This document shows positions 1 to 5,709 of a DNA stretch of 9,396 bases, piece after piece. Below the pieces are notes generated by a model. That model searched no databases. It worked only from the letters and a program-made list of their open reading frames with translations, and was not told the DNA's origin. The stretch is from Bacteroidales bacterium. Lineage in GTDB: Bacteria; Bacteroidota; Bacteroidia; Bacteroidales; Muribaculaceae. Location: assembly GCA_009177205.1 (NCBI GenBank), contig WFMC01000152.1, positions 13,880-23,275 on the forward strand, read 5' to 3'. Position numbers and translations under genes: made by a program. Within the stretch, counting starts at the first letter, position 1, and each line of letters starts with the position of its first letter.

Positions 1-968
1 CTGTATACTTTACTTATTCGGGTCGTAGGGTCATACACAATGGAATCCCCTTCAAGAGTAGTAGTACGATTTAAAGAATCGGTATGCAGAATCTTACTCC
101 TCGTGAGAAGTTCCGCTACTCCGGTCTTAGTATTGTAGAAACCGTAGGAGGTCAAAATATCATCCTCCTCGGTAACAATTTTGGTTGGCGTCTCGATTTG
201 TGCAATATTTGTATCAGTGTTGTAATAGAGGGTATCCGTATATAAGTCAAACTTCTGCTTTGTGCCGTGAAGCACCACATCATGATAAAATACGGCATTC
301 TTTGTCGACGGACTATATTCCCCGTAAACTGACGTCAGAACATTAGCTTCATCCTCCAATTCTCCTCCGAATGCATACCAACCCAATTCCTGGCGTAAAT
401 CATAGTCAAGACTGTCAGTAGTCAATTTAACTTTTCTGTTAATCAATCTTACACTTTTTTCCGTAGCGCCACATCTCAATCTTGCAAACCGATTGAAACC
501 ATCGTAGAATAATTTGTCGGCATAAACAAAGAGAGTATCTCCCTGCTCCATTCTAACATGTCCAAAGGCATCCATAGAATTTTGCTCAGGGAAATAATAT
601 GCAGAATCGCAATACATCCACATACCCATCTGACGGAATTTCACATTTCCCTTTACCAACTGATAATCTTCCTCCCTGTCATTTTCTTTAATCATTGAAT
701 CGGCATACTCCAGAAAAACTTTATCAGGACGATTTCGTGAAGCGGATGGAATTTCAGGCTTAATGGGACGAGTCGGTTCCGGACGATGATATTCATCTTT
801 TTGTTTTCCGGGTTGTTGTTTAGAAGCAAGTTCAGTCGAATTAACCTTTTGGGCATGTACTTGCTTTACGACACTACCGATTGAACAAATCAAAATGATT
901 ATCAACATCCACAACACCCGTCTTGGATTATGGGATTTCCAGTCACTATTATTTTTGTTACCGTTCAA
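1..968 (-). CDS. OstA-like envelope protein (LPS transport type), 3' end cut by the window
   Basis: An open frame runs from about 968 off the window edge (322 codons seen, C-terminus missing). From the TTG at 968, residues 11-17 carry positive charges (K, H, R, R), residues 18-34 are hydrophobic, and a VHA-Q site near 39/40 looks like signal peptidase I cleavage. A Pro-rich linker follows (about 52-82). From about 85 come repeating beta-strand units of the OstA/LptA kind, with LVKGNVKF, MWMYCDSAYY, GHVRMEQGDTLFVYADKLFYD and similar blocks. OstA/LptA-fold proteins bind LPS in the periplasm or form the N-terminal part of LptD; the role here is inferred. Start: ATG at 908 and GTG at 917 would leave a signal peptide without a charged n-region, so TTG 968 (or TTG 986) is preferred. 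An in-frame stop lies just before 986. The gene follows surA by 49 bp and is probably co-transcribed. Family call fairly sure, start uncertain. Confidence 0.8.
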   Translation of the reverse strand, partial: MNGNKNNSDWKSHNPRRVLWMLIIILICSIGSVVKQVHAQKVNSTELASKQQPGKQKDEYHRPEPTRPIKPEIPSASRNRPDKVFLEYADSMIKENDREEDYQLVKGNVKFRQMGMWMYCDSAYYFPEQNSMDAFGHVRMEQGDTLFVYADKLFYDGFNRFARLRCGATEKSVRLINRKVKLTTDSLDYDLRQELGWYAFGGELEDEANVLTSVYGEYSPSTKNAVFYHDVVLHGTKQKFDLYTDTLYYNTDTNIAQIETPTKIVTEEDDILTSYGFYNTKTGVAELLTRSKILHTDSLNRTTTLEGDSIVYDPTTRISKVY

Positions 969-1017
969 TTGATTGCTAATTGACAATTATTTGTAGATAA
1001 AATCAGAAAATAATGAA

Positions 1018-2421
1018 TTATTTTAACCAGCCATTATATTTAAATTCACAGGGCAACCAACCATCTTCAATTCTCACATGGGTTTCCTTGATTTTTTTCT
1101 CGACCCAGTTCTTCAGAATCCCTTCAGAAACGTGATTCTCATACATCCCTTTCAGCAAATTATAATCATTTTGCATGGAGGCTCTGTGTCCGTCAATTCG
1201 GGTAGTGAGTTTAACAATGGCGGCGACATCACGGTTTTTCTTTTCATCTTTCATCAGAAAAGCTTCGGAAATTTCTCCGGGTTGCATTTTTTCTATCTGC
1301 GATGCAACTTCCGGCGGGAGGTCTTGCATTTCAAAACGAGTCGAGCCCGTCTTTTCATTCATCATTACGCCGTTATTGTTCTTGGTGTCCTTATCTTGGC
1401 TTACCACTCTGGCAGCCTCCTCGAACTTAAATTTACCACCTTTAATTTCTTTTCCGAGAGAATCCAATTTAACTAATGCATCTCTCAAATCATCATCACT
1501 TACATGAGGACGTAAGAGGATATGACGCACATTCACTTGCTCTCCTCGCTTTTCGATTAATTGGATTATATGATATCCGAATTCTGTCTCCACAATTCTT
1601 GAAACTTTCTTTGGATCATTCAGATTAAACGCCACGTTTGAGAATTCCGGCACAAAATCAGCTTTTCCGTGAAAACCGAGTTCTCCACCTTGCATAGCAG
1701 AACCGTCTTCACTATACATAATTGCCAGAGTGGAAAATTCCGCATCTCCACGATTCACACGGTCGGCATAATCACGCAGACGCGCTTTGACATCATCTAT
1801 CTCTTGTTGAGGAATTACCGGATTCAATGTGATTATTTGCGCTTCAACCTGCAATGGAACGAAAGGAACACTATCTTCGGGCAATGACTCAAAATATTTT
1901 CTGACATCACGCGGAGTCCCCTTCACATTTTTAGTCAGCGATTGTTGAACCTGATCTACAATATAACTGTTTCGGGTCACTTCCAGCAATTGCTCACGCA
2001 GAGTGGCCATCGGTTTGCGGAAATATTGCTCAACCTTCTCTTTAGAGCCCAAATTGGCTATGAAGTAATTGATACGTCTGTCTACCATTGACTGCACTTG
2101 TGCGTCGGGAGCCTCTACAGTATCTATCTTTGCCTGATGCAAATAAAGTTTTTCCACAGCTATCTGTTCCGGTATCACACAATATGGATCCCCGGGAATC
2201 TGAATACCTTCCGAACGCATTTGAGTATACATTTCTTCAACGTCACTGCGGAAAATTGCTTCATCGCCAACAACCCATGCAACCTCATCCACCACATTCT
2301 TTTTAGGGGCTGCCAACAATGTCAGACTCACGGCGGTGATCGCAGATAGCAATCCACCTACTATTAATTTTCTCTTATTCACAATCTGTATGTTGTTAAT
2401 TTTAGTTCTATAATTATCCAT
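1018..2421 (-). CDS. surA: SurA-type periplasmic chaperone with two parvulin-like domains
   Basis: 467 residues, close to the 428 of E. coli SurA plus a longer N-terminus. Residues 17-37 form an export signal (NKRK, then a hydrophobic run to LLAAPKK). Residues 43-170 are the helical SurA N-terminal chaperone region (VDEVAWVVGDEAIFRSDVEE). Parvulin-like domain 1 spans about 190-292 (GGELGFHG, FGYHIIQ) and domain 2 about 296-408 (VNVRHILL). A C-terminal helix and tail end in FKYNGWLK. SurA escorts unfolded outer-membrane beta-barrel proteins through the periplasm. Odd point: domain 1 has Gln195 where the first conserved His (SHI) belongs but keeps His284, whereas domain 2 keeps His300 but lacks the final His (AAIVKL). 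Prolyl isomerase activity is therefore doubtful, and chaperone work is more likely. Start: ATG at 2421 gives an unusually long n-region, while GTG at 2382 (codon 14) would give a compact MNKRK signal peptide. It sits between the lipoprotein gene (33 bp) and the OstA-like gene (49 bp). Confidence 0.9.
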   Translation of the reverse strand: MDNYRTKINNIQIVNKRKLIVGGLLSAITAVSLTLLAAPKKNVVDEVAWVVGDEAIFRSDVEEMYTQMRSEGIQIPGDPYCVIPEQIAVEKLYLHQAKIDTVEAPDAQVQSMVDRRINYFIANLGSKEKVEQYFRKPMATLREQLLEVTRNSYIVDQVQQSLTKNVKGTPRDVRKYFESLPEDSVPFVPLQVEAQIITLNPVIPQQEIDDVKARLRDYADRVNRGDAEFSTLAIMYSEDGSAMQGGELGFHGKADFVPEFSNVAFNLNDPKKVSRIVETEFGYHIIQLIEKRGEQVNVRHILLRPHVSDDDLRDALVKLDSLGKEIKGGKFKFEEAARVVSQDKDTKNNNGVMMNEKTGSTRFEMQDLPPEVASQIEKMQPGEISEAFLMKDEKKNRDVAAIVKLTTRIDGHRASMQNDYNLLKGMYENHVSEGILKNWVEKKIKETHVRIEDGWLPCEFKYNGWLK

Positions 2422-2439
2422 TTATAAAATCTCTTATTT

Positions 2440-2446
2440 CTCCTTT
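2440..2446 (-). promoter_or_regulatory. Shine-Dalgarno-like AAAGGAG ahead of surA
   Basis: The minus strand reads AAAGGAG here, 18 bases before the ATG at 2421. That is further than the usual 5-10 bases. Bacteroidota rarely depend on this motif, so it may contribute little. It lies in the 33-bp gap after the lipoprotein stop codon. Confidence 0.35.
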
Positions 2447-2454
2447 AATGCACT

Positions 2455-3447
2455 TCATTTTGGGGAAAAGGAATCATTGTCGGAAGAAATAATCTTATGC
2501 TCGAAAGGATCATAATTTACACATTTTAAATGACCCGATTTGCGAGCATTTGTATATAATGTATTCATCAGTTTCTCTTCATATTTTTCTCCGTTATTCT
2601 CCGACAAACGCTCGGAAATTACGCCTGATGCTATCTCATAAGGCATTTGATTGCCGGAAAGCAATTTGTCTGAGATATGAAGGATGTAAGTTATCCCTCT
2701 TTGAGATGTTTCAAAATTTTCATTTTCCGAAACAAATGAATCAGGGTTGTCAAATCTGAACGGTATCTGGCGAGCCAACATATCCCAATCCATCCATTTA
2801 TTTGTAAAAAAAGAATATTCAATAGCTTCAGGTAATCCATATTGTTCGAGATTAGCTATGGCATCCGGAGTGGCAGTCTTCATCCATTTTCTTATCTCAT
2901 AAATTCTCTTGGAATCCGACGGAATTTTTATATAAAGTCCCTTTACGACAGGTCTGTCTAACTCAAACTCATTTTTGTGAGCATTATAATATCCTTTTAT
3001 TTCACTCTCCTTTACTCCATCCTTATACCCCTCGCGCAGCTTTCTGCGATATGAGGCAATTATAAGTTTCTTGCGATAATCTTCCACCATCTGCTCTATC
3101 TCCTGAAGATTGTCCAGTTTCTCTTCAGCGAGATTGGTAAGTAAATTTCTTTCCAGCCATCCGTCAATGATAGATTGAAAAAGCAAAATGCTGTCAGCAG
3201 AAGGTAATCCCGAGGGTATTTTCACCAACACATCCCGCAACGTTAATGCAGAATCTCCTACCATCACCAAGATGTCTGCATCTTGTCCGGTTGAATCTGA
3301 ATTTGATTTGTGTCTACTGCACGACGCCAAAATCGGCAATATAATAATAAAAAGAGGGAATAATTTTTTTAATACAAAGACGTTATGAATCTTTATTGCA
3401 GATTCATAATCCGACCCATATTTTATTCTTAATTTTCCTCTTTTCAT
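2455..3447 (-). CDS. Lipoprotein related to SurA/PpiC chaperones, no recognisable parvulin domain
   Basis: 330 residues. A hydrophobic stretch at 29-42 ends in the lipobox LASC (Cys43), followed by a polar Ser/Asp linker, so the mature protein should be a lipoprotein. Residues 58-145 resemble a SurA N-terminal helical module (VMVGDSALTLRDVL, then IIDGWLERNLL and long charged helices). Residues 148-315 follow a pattern also seen in the C-terminal half of the upstream 641-residue protein. In particular 148-179 aligns without gaps to its residues 492-523, sharing Y, N, H, P, K, G, D and S. No SHI, GG.LG or FG.HII parvulin motifs are visible, so catalysis is unlikely. Inferred role: membrane-anchored helper in periplasmic or outer-membrane protein folding, working with the SurA encoded 33 bp downstream. 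The start gives an unusually long n-region (28 residues), but no other ATG, GTG or TTG precedes the signal. It comes after the terminator of the upstream gene, so it probably has its own promoter. Confidence 0.75.
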   Translation of the reverse strand: MKRGKLRIKYGSDYESAIKIHNVFVLKKLFPLFIIILPILASCSRHKSNSDSTGQDADILVMVGDSALTLRDVLVKIPSGLPSADSILLFQSIIDGWLERNLLTNLAEEKLDNLQEIEQMVEDYRKKLIIASYRRKLREGYKDGVKESEIKGYYNAHKNEFELDRPVVKGLYIKIPSDSKRIYEIRKWMKTATPDAIANLEQYGLPEAIEYSFFTNKWMDWDMLARQIPFRFDNPDSFVSENENFETSQRGITYILHISDKLLSGNQMPYEIASGVISERLSENNGEKYEEKLMNTLYTNARKSGHLKCVNYDPFEHKIISSDNDSFSPK

Positions 3448-3454
3448 TAACTTA

Positions 3455-3462
3455 CAAAATTA
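3455..3462 (-). promoter_or_regulatory. Possible -7 element TAATTTTG for the lipoprotein-surA-ostA operon
   Basis: The minus strand has TAATTTTG, an exact match to the Bacteroidetes -7 consensus TAnnTTTG, only 7 bases before the ATG at 3447. The region 19-21 bases upstream has no TTTG -33 element (it reads TGAG-like). If real, the mRNA would start almost at the start codon. A promoter is expected here because a strong terminator lies upstream, but this AT-rich match could be chance. Confidence 0.3.
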
Positions 3463-3572
3463 ATAAAAAATCATAATAAATCCTCATCTAAATCCATAAT
3501 CAAATTTCCAATTTTTTCAGAAATCTCTCTAATAAATCTCAACAGTAATCTAAGACTTATTATTTAATAACC

Positions 3573-3599
3573 AAAAAGCACGCCACGTGGCGTGCCTTT
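3573..3599 (-). terminator. Strong rho-independent terminator after the 641-residue parvulin gene
   Basis: Positions 3578-3595 form a perfect 18-base palindrome, GCACGCCACGTGGCGTGC. In the minus-strand transcript this GC-rich stem is followed at once by five U residues (3577-3573). Flanking AAA (3599-3597) can extend the stem past a one-base bulge (3596). It starts 25 bases after the stop codon at 3625, so it ends that transcript and separates it from the lipoprotein operon. Confidence 0.88.
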
Positions 3600-3624
3600 A
3601 AGTATTATTCACTTAGAAAGAACT

Positions 3625-5550
3625 TTATTTTACTTTTTTCAACACTTTCTCATTTATGACAACCGGATACTTAGCTCTCAAGCCCTCAATCCATTCCTCT
3701 TCAAGAGCCTCCTGATAATCACCGGTGACCTGACCTTTAACATCAGCAACCTCTTCGGGAGCTTCAATGACTCTTCCGTCTAACATAAAATATTGAGAAA
3801 ATTTGGAATTTGAAGGAGAAACCGCCACACCACCGAAAAGCAGGTTATCCACCATCGGATTGCCACCTTTTGGCAAAAGAACTTTGTCGAAAGAAGCCTC
3901 TCCCTTAAATTCCTTGCGCAATGTTGTTAATGCCTCAGCCGACGGAAGTTGAGCATATCGGCGTAAAACTTCCTGACCTATTGAATCATTCTTCACTTGC
4001 ACTAAGATTCCTTTTGCGCGAGGTTCGTTCCATTTATAGTCTTCTCTGTGGGAATTGAAATATTTTTCCAGTCCTTCTCCATCTTTAGAAGCCTTGTCCC
4101 AAACGTTGCTTACGCTTGTTGCAAATAAAAGGCTACCGTTATAATATTCGTTATAGAGATTTTTATAATCCTTATTGTTTGCTTCAAGCCAATCTTCTTC
4201 AGCCTTTATCAATTTGCGATTCAAAAAGCCTTGATAGTTATTCTCTACAAATTCTTCCGCGAGTCCTTTGTCAGATTGAATTGAGCCTCCCAAAGATTGA
4301 ATGAAATCAGAGGCAGAATATGAATTATTTCCAATTTTCAGCAATTCGCGAGAATCCAAAGAAGCATCCGGAAGATAGAAGGCAGAATCAAGACCATTAA
4401 TCAATACCTTGTTTTTTATTGCTTCTAAGGTAGAATTATTGGTAGATGCCTTATGCTTTTTGCCGAGCTTGGCATTCTGATTCAATTTAACGAGCATGTA
4501 TCTATAGTCGTTGGGAATACTGATTCGTGCCAATTCCGTCTCTTTCATCTCTTCGAGTGAAGGCACACCCTTCTCATCCATTTTATGGATAATGTGCCAT
4601 CCGAAAGCCGATTTGAAGGGTTTGCTGATTTCTCCTTTGGGTGTATTGAACGCAACATCTTCAAATTCTTCAACCATCTGACCTGCGCCAAACCATGGAA
4701 GAAGACCACCTTGACGTGCTGAACCCGGATCTTCTGAAACCGTTTTTGCCACTTCTTCGAAATTAGCCGGATTGGAGATAACCACATTATAGATACTGTC
4801 TATTTTATTTTTGGCAATTGCAGACGAAGCAGCATCATTTCCATCCCTATCCATGATTAAGATGTGGGATACTTTTACTGTGCCACGTGCCGGACGTTTG
4901 TTGAGGGCTTTAATCAAATGATATGCCATGGGACTCTCCGTAATCTCAGACACTTCACCGGGTTTCAAGCTGAAGGCAGCTTTCTCAAATCTATAGGGAT
5001 ATCTGCCGTGAGTAATGTAGCCCAGACTTCCTCCACGTGACGATGTGCCCCTGTCTTGAGAAAATTTAGCAGCCAACTGACCGAAATCTTCACCTGCAAG
5101 TATGCGTCCGCGCAAAGAATCAAGCAAAGCCTTGGCTTTTTGATTATCTTCTGAAGAGTGTTGTTTGAAAATCATAATATGAGAGGTTTCAACCTCACTT
5201 TGGCTATTATCGTAACCCTCTTTCACAAGTTGGTTCAGATAAACTGAATCAACAAGATATGGGGCTGCCAAATCATGGCGATATTGCTCCATCTCCTGAC
5301 GGAATGTCTCTGTTGTGTCAACACCTGAAGCTAACGCATCGGCAACTTTAAGTCGATATTTAACAAACATATCGACATATTCATTTATCGGCTGAGCCGT
5401 CAGCTGCTGCTGGGAATTCTTATGATATAAATATTCAAATTCCGATTTTGGCACGTCAACACCGTTAACAGTCATTATAACAGGATCTTTAGCAGCCCAT
5501 GCTATGGCACACAGCCCTAAGCCCGCTCCGATTAGAAATGTGGTTTTCAT
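3625..5550 (-). CDS. Exported PpiC/SurA-like peptidyl-prolyl isomerase with two parvulin domains
   Basis: 641 residues. The signal peptide is residues 1-20 (MKTTFLIGAG... AWAA-KDP), giving a soluble periplasmic protein. Residues 22-115 are a SurA/PpiD-like N-terminal helical region (PVIMTVNGVDVPKSEFEYLY). Parvulin domain 1 covers about 120-217 (SHIMI, GGSLGY, AYHLIK; His124 and His211). Domain 2 covers about 225-325 (SHILI, QGGLLPWFGAGQM, FGWHIIH; His229, Met292, His319) and looks the more canonical. In domain 1 the Met292-equivalent is Tyr184 and the FG.H loop is altered. Residues 400-641 form a further module (helical part, then KYFNSHREDYKWNEPRAKG) that resembles the downstream lipoprotein. 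Parvulins isomerise X-Pro bonds; here the clients are presumably exported and outer-membrane proteins. The gene stands alone between a 159-bp spacer and a strong terminator. The ATG start fits the signal peptide. Family certain, exact orthology not. Confidence 0.9.
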   Translation of the reverse strand: MKTTFLIGAGLGLCAIAWAAKDPVIMTVNGVDVPKSEFEYLYHKNSQQQLTAQPINEYVDMFVKYRLKVADALASGVDTTETFRQEMEQYRHDLAAPYLVDSVYLNQLVKEGYDNSQSEVETSHIMIFKQHSSEDNQKAKALLDSLRGRILAGEDFGQLAAKFSQDRGTSSRGGSLGYITHGRYPYRFEKAAFSLKPGEVSEITESPMAYHLIKALNKRPARGTVKVSHILIMDRDGNDAASSAIAKNKIDSIYNVVISNPANFEEVAKTVSEDPGSARQGGLLPWFGAGQMVEEFEDVAFNTPKGEISKPFKSAFGWHIIHKMDEKGVPSLEEMKETELARISIPNDYRYMLVKLNQNAKLGKKHKASTNNSTLEAIKNKVLINGLDSAFYLPDASLDSRELLKIGNNSYSASDFIQSLGGSIQSDKGLAEEFVENNYQGFLNRKLIKAEEDWLEANNKDYKNLYNEYYNGSLLFATSVSNVWDKASKDGEGLEKYFNSHREDYKWNEPRAKGILVQVKNDSIGQEVLRRYAQLPSAEALTTLRKEFKGEASFDKVLLPKGGNPMVDNLLFGGVAVSPSNSKFSQYFMLDGRVIEAPEEVADVKGQVTGDYQEALEEEWIEGLRAKYPVVINEKVLKKVK

Positions 5551-5570
5551 TAATTTATTCTGAAAATTTA

Positions 5571-5588
5571 ATTTTATTTCAATAAAAT
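5571..5588. repeat. Short AT-only inverted repeat ahead of the parvulin gene
   Basis: ATTTTATT and AATAAAAT are exact inverted copies separated by TC, 21-38 bases upstream of the ATG at 5550. This could be an operator or a weak hairpin in the leader, but in such AT-rich sequence it may be chance. Confidence 0.3.
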
Positions 5589-5610
5589 ATAGAAGGTTGT
5601 TTTATTTCTT

Positions 5611-5616
5611 CTCCTT
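5611..5616 (-). promoter_or_regulatory. Isolated Shine-Dalgarno-like AAGGAG, 60 bases before the parvulin gene
   Basis: The minus strand reads AAGGAG in the middle of the 159-bp spacer. No start codon follows at a usable distance, and the frame of the downstream gene hits TAA a few codons later, so it does not define an alternative start. It may be part of a leader or chance. Confidence 0.2.
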
Positions 5617-5639
5617 AAAAAACGGATGCAATTGCGAAT

Positions 5640-5668
5640 TAGTATAAAATTATTAATATTCTATACTA
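5640..5668. repeat. Inverted repeat TAGTATA-N15-TATACTA between recQ and the parvulin gene
   Basis: Seven-base perfect arms (5640-5646 and 5662-5668) flank an AT-rich 15-base loop, and the arms can be lengthened with one bulge (AATT/AATT). It lies 42-70 bases past the recQ stop codon. No T-run follows on the minus strand, so it is not a good terminator. It could be a binding site or a weak 3' hairpin for recQ. Confidence 0.3.
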
Positions 5669-5709
5669 AATTTTAGCAAATATGAATGTATATATTGGGG
5701 GAAAGGTGA

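Noticed and set aside
906..908. ATG at 908 as start of the OstA-like protein
   Set aside because: It would leave the signal peptide with no positive charge, while the residues just upstream (KSHNPRR) form a proper n-region in the same open frame.
1078..1507. Two overlapping plus-strand reading frames of 110-132 codons
   Set aside because: They lie wholly inside surA on the opposite strand, give low-complexity unfamiliar proteins, and have no start signals. They are shadows.
3578..3595. GCACGCCACGTGGCGTGC as a regulator-binding palindrome
   Set aside because: Its position 30 bases after a stop codon and the T-run directly after it on the minus strand fit a terminator much better.
4545..4787. 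80-codon minus-strand frame
   Set aside because: It is an out-of-frame overlap with the second parvulin domain of the 641-residue protein, which has clear motifs.
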